NCBI RefSeq assembly: GCF_049319665.1
Contig: NZ_JBMOUD010000001.1
Span: 620,001 to 684,000, forward strand
Origin: JBMOUD01 sp049319665
Lineage (GTDB): Bacteria > Pseudomonadota > Gammaproteobacteria > Enterobacterales > Enterobacteriaceae
Reading direction: 5' to 3'
DNA length: 64,000 nucleotides
Shown here: positions 54,360 to 63,527 of the stretch, piece by piece
Layout: each line of letters opens with the position of its first letter
How positions within the stretch are numbered: the stretch's first letter is position 1
Notes under the pieces: generated by a model
What the model saw: the letters and a program-made list of their open reading frames with translations, nothing else
Told to the model about the DNA's origin: nothing
Database searches by the model: none
Position numbers and translations under genes: made by a program

Positions 54360-57300
54360 GTGAAATCCCCGCTCGAAGCACTATCGGCCCAGCTTGATGG
54401 GCTGATGCTACGCGATCGCCAACGCTTGCAACGCCGTTTGCAAGGGGCGAAAAAAATTAGCGATCCCAATGCGTTATTGGCACTCAGCCAAGAACTCGAG
54501 GTGCAATTAACGGCGGGGTTGCAGAAGGTTAGTTCCCGTGAGGCGTCACGTCCGCGCATTACTTATCCTGATAACCTGCCGGTTAGCCAGAAGAAACAGG
54601 ATATCTATCAAGCTATTCGTGACCACCAAGTGGTGATCGTCGCGGGTGAAACCGGTTCGGGTAAAACCACGCAGATCCCGAAGATCTGTATGGAGTTAGG
54701 GCGCGGTATCAAAGGGCTGATCGGCCACACTCAGCCGCGTCGTCTAGCCGCTCGTACCGTGGCTAGCCGTATTGCTGAAGAGTTGGAAAGTGGCCTGGGT
54801 AATACGGTGGGCTATAAAGTTCGTTTTAACGATCAGGTAGGTGAAAATACGCTGGTCAAACTGATGACCGACGGTATTTTGCTGGCGGAAATTCAGCAAG
54901 ATCGCATGTTGATGCAATATGACACCTTGATTATCGATGAAGCGCATGAGCGTAGCCTCAATATCGATTTTATCCTCGGCTATTTGCGTCAACTATTGCC
55001 AAAGCGCCCGGATCTCAAAGTGATCATCACCTCGGCGACTATCGATCCGCAGCGTTTCTCTAAACATTTTAACAATGCACCCATCATCGAAGTATCAGGG
55101 CGAACATATCCGGTTGATGTGCGTTATCGGCCAATTGTTGAAGACGCCGACGATACTGACCGCGACCAGTTGCAGGCTATTTTTGATGCGGTAGATGAGC
55201 TGGGGCGTGAAAGTCGTGGCGATATCCTGATCTTTATGAGTGGTGAACGAGAGATTCGTGATACCGCCGATGCGTTGAATCGTCTGGATTTGCCGCATAC
55301 TGAGATCTTGCCGTTGTATGCGCGATTGTCTAATAGCGAACAGAACCGGGTATTCCAGTCACATTCGGGGCGGCGCATTGTGCTGGCAACTAACGTGGCA
55401 GAAACCTCGCTAACCGTGCCGGGTATCAAATACGTGATTGACCCAGGTACGGCACGCATCAGCCGCTATAGCTTCCGTACCAAAGTGCAGCGCTTGCCTA
55501 TTGAGCCTGTTTCTCAGGCGTCGGCTAACCAGCGTAAAGGGCGTTGCGGGCGTGTATCGGAAGGTATCTGTATTCGCCTGTATTCTGAAGACGATTTCCT
55601 CTCACGGCCAGAATTTACCGATCCTGAAATTCTGCGTACCAACCTGGCGTCAGTTATTTTACAAATGACCGCTTTAGGTTTGGGGGATATCTCGGCATTT
55701 CCTTTTGTACAAGCGCCGGATAAACGCAATATTCAAGATGGCGTTCGTTTACTTGAAGAGCTCGGTGCACTTAATAACGCCGAAAATGGCCGTTATACGT
55801 TAACCGAGCAAGGGCGTCGGCTGGCGCAATTACCCGTTGATCCGCGCTTAGCTCGCATGGTACTTGAGGCGCAAAAAAGCAGCTGTGTGCGTGAAATGAT
55901 GATTATCACCGCGGCGTTGTCTATTCAAGACCCACGTGAAAGACCGGTGGATAAACAGCAGGCTTCCGATGAGAAACATCGTCGATTTGCGGATAAAGAT
56001 TCTGATTTCCTGGCGTTTGTTAATCTGTGGGATTACCTGCAAGAACAACAAAAAGCCCTGTCATCAGCACAGTTCCGTAAGCTGTGCCGCAGTGATTTTC
56101 TCAACTATCTGCGCGTGCGCGAATGGCAAGATATCTACACGCAGTTACGACAGGTTGTTAAAGAACTCGGTTTTGCAGTAAATAGCGAACCTGCGGATTA
56201 CCTGAGTATTCACTGTGCCTTACTGACCGGATTGCTGTCGCATATTGGCCAAAAAGATGTCGATAAGCAGGAATATACTGGCGCACGTAATGCCCGCTTT
56301 GCCATTTTCCCTGGTTCTGGATTATTTAAGAAGCCGCCCAAGTGGGGCATTGTTGCCGAGTTGGTAGAAACCAGCCGTCTTTGGGGGCGTATTGCGGCCC
56401 GTATTGAACCAGAATGGGTCGAGCCATTAGCCAAACATTTGGTGAAATACAGCTACAGCGAGCCACATTGGGAAAAAGCGCAGGGCGCGGTGATTGCCGC
56501 TGAAAAAGTCACCTTGTATGGTTTACCGATTGTGGCAAACCGCAAAGTGAATTATGGCCATATTGACCCAATACTCTCGCGTGAATTGTTTATTCGTCAC
56601 GCGTTGGTGGAAGGCGATTGGCAAACGCGGCATGCATTTTTCCGCGACAATCAGCGTTTGCGCACTGAAGTTGAAGAGTTGGAGCATAAATCTCGTCGCC
56701 GCGATATTTTAGTCGATGATGAAACCCTGTTTCTGTTCTACGACCAGCGTATCGGGCGTGATGTGGTTTCCGGTAAGCATTTTGATAGCTGGTGGAAAAA
56801 ACAACCTGCCGACAGCTTAAACTTTGAAAAAAGCATGCTAATCAAGGAGGGGGCCGGGAATGTCAGCGCGCTGGATTACCCGAACTTCTGGCATCAAGGC
56901 AACCTTAAATTGCGTGTTACTTACCAGTTTGAACCGGGTAAAGAGGCTGATGGCGTCACCGTACATATTCCGCTGCCGTTGCTCAATCAAGTGGAAGAGC
57001 AAGGTTTTGATTGGCAAATACCCGGTATTCGCCGTGAGCTGATCATGGCGTTGATTAAATCATTGCCTAAACCCGTTCGACGTAATTTTGTGCCTGCACC
57101 GAACTATGCCGAGGCATTTTTGGGCCGCGCTACGCCTTTCGAGCTGCCGTTGCTGGAGTCGATGGAGCGAGAATTACGACGCATGACAGGTGTGACGGTG
57201 TCACGTGATGACTGGCAGTGGGATCAGGTCCCCGATCATCTAAAAATGACTTTCCGCGTGGTAGATGATAAACACAAAACCTTACGCGAAGGGAAAAGCC

Positions 57301-58235
57301 TGACGGCGCTAAAAGCCTCTTTAAAAGAGCAGGTTCAACAGACGTTATCCGCTGTTGCCGATGATGGGATTGAACAAAACAACCTTCATGTCTGGAGCTT
57401 TGGCACCTTACCCGAATGCTATGAGCAAAAACGCGGTGGCTATGAGGTGAAAGCCTATCCGGCGTTGGTGGATGAGAAAGACAGTATCGCGATTCGCTTG
57501 TTTGATAGTGAGTTGGAGCAGCAGCAGGCAATGTGGCAGGGAACCCGGCGCTTGTTATTACTCAATATCCCTTCGCCGATAAAATACCTGCATGAGAAAC
57601 TGCCGAATAAGGCCAAATTGGGACTTTATTTTAACCCTTACGGTAAGGTTCTGGATCTTATTGATGACTGCATCTCTTGCGGTATCGATAAATTGATTGC
57701 GGAATCTGGCGGGCCGGTATGGCAAGAGCAAGCATTTACCCAATTGCATGAGCATGTCCGCGGACATCTCAATGACGCTGTGGTAGGTATTGCTATCCAG
57801 GTAGAACAGATCCTGACGACGGTATTTAATATCAATAAGCGTCTAAAAGGGCGTATTGATATGAGTTTGGCGCTGGCGTTGTCTGATATTAAAGCGCAAA
57901 TGTCAGGACTGATTTACCGCAATTTTGTTACCCAGAATGGTTGGAAGCGTTTACCTGATACGTTGCGTTATCTACAAGCGATTGAACGACGGATGGATAA
58001 GCTGGCGGTTGATCCTCATCGCGACCGAGCGCAGATGCTCAAAGTAGAAAGTGTGCAAAATGCCTGGCAACAGTGGCTGAATAAATTGCCGCCGGTGCGT
58101 CAGCAAAGTGAAGATGTTAAAGAAGTTCGCTGGATGATTGAGGAGTTGCGTGTCAGTTATTTCGCGCAGCAATTGGGGACACCTTATCCTATTTCTGATA
58201 AGCGTATTTTGCAGACGATGGAACAGTTGTCTTAA
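54360..58235 (+). CDS. hrpA: ATP-dependent RNA helicase HrpA
   Basis: This DEAH-box helicase rescues stalled or collided ribosomes in E. coli. The 1291-residue protein has Walker A AGETGSGKTT (about 96-105), the DEAH box (IDEAHERSLN, about 194), SATID, motif VI QRKGRCGRVSEG and long HrpA-type C-terminal domains ending GTPYPISDKRIL. The start is GTG after AAAGGACAG. An ATG alternative is not present nearby. Confidence 0.97.
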   Translation: MKSPLEALSAQLDGLMLRDRQRLQRRLQGAKKISDPNALLALSQELEVQLTAGLQKVSSREASRPRITYPDNLPVSQKKQDIYQAIRDHQVVIVAGETGSGKTTQIPKICMELGRGIKGLIGHTQPRRLAARTVASRIAEELESGLGNTVGYKVRFNDQVGENTLVKLMTDGILLAEIQQDRMLMQYDTLIIDEAHERSLNIDFILGYLRQLLPKRPDLKVIITSATIDPQRFSKHFNNAPIIEVSGRTYPVDVRYRPIVEDADDTDRDQLQAIFDAVDELGRESRGDILIFMSGEREIRDTADALNRLDLPHTEILPLYARLSNSEQNRVFQSHSGRRIVLATNVAETSLTVPGIKYVIDPGTARISRYSFRTKVQRLPIEPVSQASANQRKGRCGRVSEGICIRLYSEDDFLSRPEFTDPEILRTNLASVILQMTALGLGDISAFPFVQAPDKRNIQDGVRLLEELGALNNAENGRYTLTEQGRRLAQLPVDPRLARMVLEAQKSSCVREMMIITAALSIQDPRERPVDKQQASDEKHRRFADKDSDFLAFVNLWDYLQEQQKALSSAQFRKLCRSDFLNYLRVREWQDIYTQLRQVVKELGFAVNSEPADYLSIHCALLTGLLSHIGQKDVDKQEYTGARNARFAIFPGSGLFKKPPKWGIVAELVETSRLWGRIAARIEPEWVEPLAKHLVKYSYSEPHWEKAQGAVIAAEKVTLYGLPIVANRKVNYGHIDPILSRELFIRHALVEGDWQTRHAFFRDNQRLRTEVEELEHKSRRRDILVDDETLFLFYDQRIGRDVVSGKHFDSWWKKQPADSLNFEKSMLIKEGAGNVSALDYPNFWHQGNLKLRVTYQFEPGKEADGVTVHIPLPLLNQVEEQGFDWQIPGIRRELIMALIKSLPKPVRRNFVPAPNYAEAFLGRATPFELPLLESMERELRRMTGVTVSRDDWQWDQVPDHLKMTFRVVDDKHKTLREGKSLTALKASLKEQVQQTLSAVADDGIEQNNLHVWSFGTLPECYEQKRGGYEVKAYPALVDEKDSIAIRLFDSELEQQQAMWQGTRRLLLLNIPSPIKYLHEKLPNKAKLGLYFNPYGKVLDLIDDCISCGIDKLIAESGGPVWQEQAFTQLHEHVRGHLNDAVVGIAIQVEQILTTVFNINKRLKGRIDMSLALALSDIKAQMSGLIYRNFVTQNGWKRLPDTLRYLQAIERRMDKLAVDPHRDRAQMLKVESVQNAWQQWLNKLPPVRQQSEDVKEVRWMIEELRVSYFAQQLGTPYPISDKRILQTMEQLS

Positions 58236-58306
58236 GGTTGGATTTATATCGAAATAAAGGACTTTGTAAGGTATGCAAAGTCCTTCATTGAAGGTAGGCG
58301 TCGGTG

Positions 58307-59158
58307 TTATTGATCGAGCTGGTTATTACTCAACGCTTGCAACGTTTCACGAATAGCCGGTACTGATACCGCGCGATTATCTGCTAAATTGCGGTCTTCG
58401 GCCGCAGGTGCAGAGCTTTGGATCGCCACTAAAGACCAGCTATCGCCTTGCTTAAGCAGCAGCGGTGAACCGCTGTCTCCTGGCAATGTATCACAACGAT
58501 GTGCTAACACGCCTGGCTCAGCCCAGCCGGTAATAAGACAATCTTTATCGCTATAAAGATCGTCAAGATGATCTTCTGGATAACCCGCCTGAGTAATTTT
58601 ACGGCCCGCTACTTTCAACGCGGCGGTCAACTCTTTCCTGCTACCTTGCCACAGCGGTAAAGGTTTGATCGGTAATTTGCTGGTATCACCTTTAATGCGC
58701 ACTAAGGCAAAATCATAAGGTGCGGCTTTCGATGGCACAATCCAACCATCGCCATCTGCTTTTAGTTTTTTACCTAACGCAGGATCGACCAGTGTTTCAA
58801 GATCTGTTAACTGATAACGCCATTTTTCGTTGTGAGAAACAAAACGCAGCGCGATAACTTTATCGATGTTTCCCGTCGGTGCTAATACACAGTGTCCAGC
58901 GGTTAACAGTAAGTGTGGAGAAATCAGAGTTGCAGTACAAAGATTACCACTCTCTGTTTCAATCTGTCCGATAGCTTGCCAAGGCCACTGCTGTGTATCG
59001 GTGATCTTGATACGGTCATCATGGCCAAAAAACAGTGCGGTTTTTTCTTTCAGGCTAATTGATGGTGCATCGGAATCGTCATCTGAGCTGGATGAGTCAG
59101 CATGAGCGGGTAGGGTAAACAACAAAGAGCACAAGACAAATGGTAAAGCGATACGCAT
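58307..59158 (-). CDS. ydgD: Periplasmic trypsin-like serine protease YdgD
   Basis: This 283-residue protein has a signal peptide (ALPFVLCSLLFTLPAHA) and an S1-type domain with all three catalytic residues: TAGHC (His, about 91), YDFALVRI (Asp, about 150) and GDSGSP (Ser, about 228). Paired cysteines are present. It is next to asr, as in E. coli. The physiological substrate is unknown; E. coli asr needs processing after export, which makes proximity suggestive only. Confidence 0.88.
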   Translation of the reverse strand: MRIALPFVLCSLLFTLPAHADSSSSDDDSDAPSISLKEKTALFFGHDDRIKITDTQQWPWQAIGQIETESGNLCTATLISPHLLLTAGHCVLAPTGNIDKVIALRFVSHNEKWRYQLTDLETLVDPALGKKLKADGDGWIVPSKAAPYDFALVRIKGDTSKLPIKPLPLWQGSRKELTAALKVAGRKITQAGYPEDHLDDLYSDKDCLITGWAEPGVLAHRCDTLPGDSGSPLLLKQGDSWSLVAIQSSAPAAEDRNLADNRAVSVPAIRETLQALSNNQLDQ

Positions 59159-59438
59159 ATCATTCTGACCTTGAGTACAGGGATTTCCCCAGAAATAATA
59201 TTAATGTAGATGGCGTTGATTATAGTCGGGAATTTTTTTTAGGTAATACGTATTCGGGCACTGAACGATTTTTGGGATAATTTGCTGACTACAAACTTAT
59301 CTGTGGCTCAGAAATAGAAGAACAGTGTAATCAAGCCACATAAGATGAGAGAGCTTAGGGTGATTTCGAACAAGTATCGGCGCAGCATTGTTCATCCATA
59401 CCTCAAGGTAGCTTATTTACATGGAGATCATCGGCTTT
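59159..59438. other. Spacer between ydgD promoter and asr terminator
   Basis: About 280 bp with no credible gene. It holds the ydgD promoter side and AT-rich sequence. Confidence 0.5.
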
Positions 59439-59467
59439 GAAAAAAAACACCCGGCGAACCGGGTGTT
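59439..59467 (-). terminator. Terminator after asr
   Basis: A 9-bp stem AACACCCGG/CCGGGTGTT with a CGAA loop is followed on the minus strand by seven T residues. Confidence 0.9.
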
Positions 59468-59514
59468 AAATAATCAGTCATGAAATTGTGATAGAGGGCT
59501 ATCACCAAGACGTC

Positions 59515-60093
59515 TTACTTAGCTGCTGGAGCAGCTTTTTTCACAGAATGTTTTTTCACGTGTTTTTTAGCAGCTTGAGCTTTTTGAGCTACTGGAGCAG
59601 CTTTTTTAGCAGCGTGATGTTTTACGTGTTTTTTAGCAGCCTGAGCTTTCTGAGCTACTGGAGCAGCTTTTTTAGCAGCGTGTTTTTTCACGTGTTTTTT
59701 AGCAGCTTGAGCTTTCTGAGCTACTGGAGCAGCTTTTTTAGCAGCGTGTTTTTTCACGTGTTTTTTAGCAGCCTGAGCTTTTTGAGCTACTGGAGCAGCT
59801 TTTTTAGCAGCGTGTTTTTTCACGTGTTTTTTAGCAGCTTGAGCTTTTTGAGCGGCAGCTTTTTTTGCTTTCTTAGCTTTATGCGCTTTCTTAGCAGCAT
59901 GATGCTTAGTAGTTTCAGCTTTCTTAGCTGGAGCAGCAACCGGAGCGGCAGCAGCAGGAGCTGGTGCAGCAGCTGGAGCAGCGGCAGGAGTTGCTGGAGC
60001 GGCAGCCGGAGCAGCAGCAGTAGTGTCAGCAGCGAAAGCGGCAGAAGACAGGCCCATTGCAGCGGCAACAACCAGAGCTAATACTTTTTTCAT
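59515..60093 (-). CDS. asr: Acid shock protein Asr
   Basis: This 192-residue exported protein begins with a signal peptide (MKKVLALVVAAAMGLSSAAFA), then an Ala/Pro segment (about 22-58) and a very basic Ala/Lys/His part. That part ends in five near-identical 22-residue repeats (KAQAAKKHVKKHAAKKAAPVAQ with small changes; residues about 83-192). Asr is strongly induced at low pH under RstAB/PhoB control and its basic repeats are thought to buffer or chaperone in the periplasm. It is longer than E. coli Asr because of the repeat number. Confidence 0.92.
   Translation of the reverse strand: MKKVLALVVAAAMGLSSAAFAADTTAAAPAAAPATPAAAPAAAPAPAAAAPVAAPAKKAETTKHHAAKKAHKAKKAKKAAAQKAQAAKKHVKKHAAKKAAPVAQKAQAAKKHVKKHAAKKAAPVAQKAQAAKKHVKKHAAKKAAPVAQKAQAAKKHVKHHAAKKAAPVAQKAQAAKKHVKKHSVKKAAPAAK
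59518..59847 (-). repeat. Five tandem 66-bp repeats inside asr
   Basis: The copies encode 22-residue units and are nearly identical at the DNA level. The 3'-most copy has diverged (HSVKKAAPAAK). The fourth has HH for KH. Copy number is likely to vary between strains by slippage or recombination. Confidence 0.9.
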
Positions 60094-60557
60094 CGTTAAT
60101 TCCTCAGAATTTTTAGTTTAAGTTTCCACCCCACTGCGGGGCCGGTAGGAGAAATATAGGCTTGTCCGTTGTCATTGTCCGTGAGTGATTGGTTTCGGCG
60201 TGTAACCGTATGTACAAAGCTAAAATTTATTATTATTCAATTGCTTAAGGTTTTCCTCCTTTCTGGAAATAGTCTAAAAGCCCTTTTTAGTTACAACATA
60301 CATATGAATTGTGTAAAGCTAGCTCTCTTTTAGCCCACCTTTTGTTGCCGATCTGCGGAATTTGTTAGCAGTTATTGAGAACATTCTTAGTAGCGTACAT
60401 CGGGATTTGAAAAAATAAGGGAGGGTAGACGTTAAAATTATTAAATAAGTACAGGTGAATGGGCAAAATAACGAGTATTGCCGCATTGAGCGCGGGCCAA
60501 TAAGATTTGGCTGGGTCCGTAGAGGTCTTATTGGCCACAGCGTAAGCCGCTATTGCG
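60094..60557. other. asr upstream region
   Basis: 464 bp without a gene between asr and the glycosylase gene. On the minus strand, about 60290-60303, TGTATGTTGTAACT matches the RstA box (TACATNTNGTTACA) at 8 of 12 fixed positions, a plausible acid-response site. A GAGGAAT ribosome-binding site precedes asr. Nothing else is recognised. Confidence 0.4.
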
Positions 60558-61247
60558 TTATGTTACTACCGCTCTATTCGCCTTAAATGCCAGATAGTCA
60601 GGTAACTGTGGAATGCGCCACAGATACCATGCCGCAATAGTGCGGTAGGGCGCGCATATTTCACTGAATGCTTTTAGTTGGCCTTTGCTCAGCTTTGATG
60701 AAGGAGCATGCAGGTAATGCAGACCTTGCTGAATACCAAAATCATCCAGAGGCATAATATCTATACGTTCCAGCGTATAGATGAGCAGCATTTCCACCGT
60801 CCATCGGCCAATTCCTTTTAACGCTGTGAGCTTGGCGATCAACTCTTCGTCGCTATATCCAGTTGCTGCAACTCGTGATGGAACCTGCCCGCTCATAGCG
60901 CCTTGCGCAATTGCTTTCAATGTTTCTGCCTTGCGGGCCGAGAATCCGCATTGGCGAAGAATATCGAGATCTACGTCTATCAATTGTTGTGGCAGTGGAA
61001 AGGATATCGCATCCGTGTGAAATGCCGAGCGCAGCCGGCGCAAAATGGCATCACCAGCCTTTGCGCTAATCTGTTGATAGGCAATTGCGCGAATCAAGGC
61101 TTCATAAGGTTCGCGTTCAGGTTTGGCTTCATGTTTGCAGGGGCCTATCTCGGTGATAAGTGAAGCCCAAATAGGATGCTGCGATAAATAGGCGCAGGCG
61201 TGTGAGTATATCGCCTCGCGGGAGGAGAAAATCATAACTACTCTCAT
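60558..61247 (-). CDS. AlkA-like DNA-3-methyladenine glycosylase
   Basis: This base-excision enzyme removes alkylated purines. The 229-residue protein is a single HhH-GPD domain with helix-hairpin-helix LTALKGIGRWTVEMLLIY (about 139-156) and the catalytic aspartate in IMPLDDFGIQQG (about 164). YQQISAKAGDAILRRL is the family's helical core. It lacks the extra N-terminal domain of E. coli AlkA, as many short family members do. An ATG 12 bp inside (61235) may be the true start. It is divergent from ada. Confidence 0.88.
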   Translation of the reverse strand: MRVVMIFSSREAIYSHACAYLSQHPIWASLITEIGPCKHEAKPEREPYEALIRAIAYQQISAKAGDAILRRLRSAFHTDAISFPLPQQLIDVDLDILRQCGFSARKAETLKAIAQGAMSGQVPSRVAATGYSDEELIAKLTALKGIGRWTVEMLLIYTLERIDIMPLDDFGIQQGLHYLHAPSSKLSKGQLKAFSEICAPYRTIAAWYLWRIPQLPDYLAFKANRAVVT

Positions 61248-61460
61248 GCTATCAATAATAGAAGAAAGCGAATCTACGTTTTTTTGCGATTTTTACCCTA
61301 CGAAAGTTGCTTTTCAATTAATTGGCTCTGTTTTATTAAGAGGAGACTAAAGACAAGGTTGTGACGTTCTAAAAATTAAAAAGCAAAAGACGGAGTGTTG
61401 CTTTGCGTAAGAAATAACAAAATACAGTACGACTGATGAAAAATACGACAGGTGATACAC

Positions 61461-62525
61461 ATGAACAAAACAATCTCGTGGGCAACTGATGAGGCACGCT
61501 GGCAGGCCATTGTTGACCGTAACAAAGATGCTGACGGCCATTTTGTCTATGCAGTACGTACCACCGGTGTGTATTGCCTGCCATCGAGTGCTTCACGTTT
61601 ACCTAAGCGTGAAAACGTAGAGTTTTTTGATACTGCAGAGGCTGCACAACGACAGGGGTATCGCCCAAGTAAACGACTCCGTCGTGGCCAGCCAGAGTTG
61701 CAAGAGAGTTACGTGGCAAAAATAGCCGAAGCTTGTCGCTACATCGAACAAAGCGAAGACGAAAATAAATTAGTGGATATTGCTGAACATGTTGGCATGA
61801 GTTCATTCCATTTTCACCGCTTGTTTAAGGCGACGACCGGATTAACACCGAAGGCATATGCGAGTGCGCATCGCTACCGTCGTTTACGCGACAGCCTGGA
61901 TGATACCGGTAGCGTAACCGATGCTATTTTCGACGCTGGATTTAATTCGAACAGCCGTTTTTATGAATCTTCAGCAGCGATTTTAGGCATGACTCCCAAG
62001 GCTTGGCGTGCTGGCGGTAAAGGCACAAAGATTTATTTTGCATTGGCAATTTGCTCTCTAGGCGACATCTTAATAGCGCAGAGTGAAAAGGGGATTTGTG
62101 CCATTTTGCTTGGCGATGATCCGAGCAAACTTTTGCAAGATTTGCAGGATAAATTTCAACATGCTGAATTAATTGGTGCAGATGCTCAGTTTGAACAGGT
62201 CGTATCCCGTGTCGTTGGTTTTATCGAAGCGCCAGAGATTGGCTTGGATCTACCGCTAGATATTCGTGGTACAGCGTTTCAACAGCGGGTATGGCAAGCT
62301 CTGCGTGATATTCCAGTGGGCGTGACTGTCAGCTATAGCGATATTGCACAACGTATCGGTTCGCCTAAAGCTGTGCGCGCTGTTGCAGGAGCCTGCGCGG
62401 TAAACATGTTAGCTGTGGCGATACCTTGCCACCGGGTAATAAAAAACGATGGCGCCCTGTCTGGTTATCGTTGGGGGATAGAGCGTAAGCGTGCATTGTT
62501 GGACAGAGAGGCAAAAGCATCATGA
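61461..62525 (+). CDS. ada: Ada regulator / O6-methylguanine-DNA methyltransferase with degenerate zinc site
   Basis: This 354-residue protein has the Ada layout: N-terminal methylphosphotriester domain (about 1-78), AraC helix-turn-helix (about 85-180, GMSSFHFHRLFKATTGLTPKAY) and C-terminal methyltransferase (PCHRV, about 317-321; RGTAFQQRVWQAL). In the N-domain only the methyl-acceptor Cys39 (GVYCLPSS) remains. The other three zinc cysteines are Ser43, Ser70 and Leu73 (RPSKRL instead of RPCKRC). Repair of O6-methylguanine should persist, but sensing is doubtful. The ATG follows GACAGGTG. It is coupled to the next gene. Confidence 0.9.
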   Translation: MNKTISWATDEARWQAIVDRNKDADGHFVYAVRTTGVYCLPSSASRLPKRENVEFFDTAEAAQRQGYRPSKRLRRGQPELQESYVAKIAEACRYIEQSEDENKLVDIAEHVGMSSFHFHRLFKATTGLTPKAYASAHRYRRLRDSLDDTGSVTDAIFDAGFNSNSRFYESSAAILGMTPKAWRAGGKGTKIYFALAICSLGDILIAQSEKGICAILLGDDPSKLLQDLQDKFQHAELIGADAQFEQVVSRVVGFIEAPEIGLDLPLDIRGTAFQQRVWQALRDIPVGVTVSYSDIAQRIGSPKAVRAVAGACAVNMLAVAIPCHRVIKNDGALSGYRWGIERKRALLDREAKAS

Positions 62526-63250
62526 GTTTTTTGCCAACATCTCGCACGGTAAGAAAAGAGCTGACGAGTATTGATTGGGAAGATGTCAACCAACAGCTGA
62601 CAGCTTATGGATGTGCTCGACTAAAACAAGTATTGAGTGCTGAAGCCTGTGATGAATTGGTCGCGTTATATCCACAAAGTGGTTTATTTCGCAGCCATAT
62701 TCATATGGCCAGGCATGGATTTGGCAAGGGCGAGTATAAATATTTTGGCTATCCTTTGCCGGATCTCATCACGCAACTGCGTACGGCCTTGTATCCTGGC
62801 CTGGCCGTTATCGCCAATCGCTGGAATGAACAGATGAAGATTGATGTTCGCTACCCGCCCGTGCATCAAGATTATTTGCATCTCTGCCATGAGGCGGGGC
62901 AGCTCAGGCCAACGCCTTTGTTATTGCAATATGTCGCGGGTGACTATAATTGCTTGCATCAAGATTTATATGGCGAACGGGTTTTCCCATTGCAAGTTGC
63001 ATTTCTGCTTTCCGCGCCAGGTGACGATTTTAGCGGCGGTGAATTTGTTATGACTGAACAGCGTCCGCGCATGCAGACACGTCCTGAGGTTGTCAGTCTA
63101 CAAAAAGGTGATGCAGTGATTTTCGCAGTCAGCCACCGTCCAGTTCAAGGATCGAAGGGGACTTACCGGGTCAATATGCGTCATGGCGTAAGCAAAATTC
63201 ATAGCGGTAAGCGTCACACACTAGGCATTATTTTCCACGATGCTGTATAA
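62522..63250 (+). CDS. 2-oxoglutarate/Fe(II) oxygenase downstream of ada
   Basis: This 242-residue protein has the double-stranded beta-helix iron site HQD (in YNCLHQDLYGERVFP, about 147-149) and a distal histidine plus arginine in VSHRPVQGSKGTYRVNMRHGVSKIHSG. It is of the prolyl-4-hydroxylase-like type, not AlkB by sequence. Its ATG overlaps the ada stop by 4 bp, so it is part of the alkylation response. A DNA-repair role is inferred from this linkage, which recurs in other bacteria. Confidence 0.85.
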   Translation: MSFLPTSRTVRKELTSIDWEDVNQQLTAYGCARLKQVLSAEACDELVALYPQSGLFRSHIHMARHGFGKGEYKYFGYPLPDLITQLRTALYPGLAVIANRWNEQMKIDVRYPPVHQDYLHLCHEAGQLRPTPLLLQYVAGDYNCLHQDLYGERVFPLQVAFLLSAPGDDFSGGEFVMTEQRPRMQTRPEVVSLQKGDAVIFAVSHRPVQGSKGTYRVNMRHGVSKIHSGKRHTLGIIFHDAV

Positions 63251-63527
63251 GTAAGCGGGCAACCATTGGATTAAAATACATCAGCGTTAACTTCACTGTG
63301 ATAATAAGTGTGAATTAAAAAAGAACGTTATGTTCAAATTCCTTCAGGCCGAAAGATATATTATTTAATCTTTCGGATTTTTATTTTCCTTGATTTATTT
63401 TATGAGAATAATTAATTACTCAGCAAGAAACAGAGATTTCACTTGTCAGTAAGTGGATATATTAACTCCTGCGATGAGCAATTGTCGTGTTTAATTTTTT
63501 AATATAAAGAATAATGGGAGTGAAGTG
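63251..63527 (+). other. Spacer with terminator for the ada operon
   Basis: It contains a hairpin CCGAAAGAT/ATCTTTCGG (63349-63376) followed by ATTTTTATTTT, a good terminator for the ada-oxygenase unit. AT-rich promoter sequence for the next gene follows. Confidence 0.75.

Noticed and set aside
59488..60081. Plus-strand 197-codon open frame over asr
   Set aside because: It is exactly antisense to the asr repeats, has low-complexity Ser/Phe composition and no ribosome-binding site.
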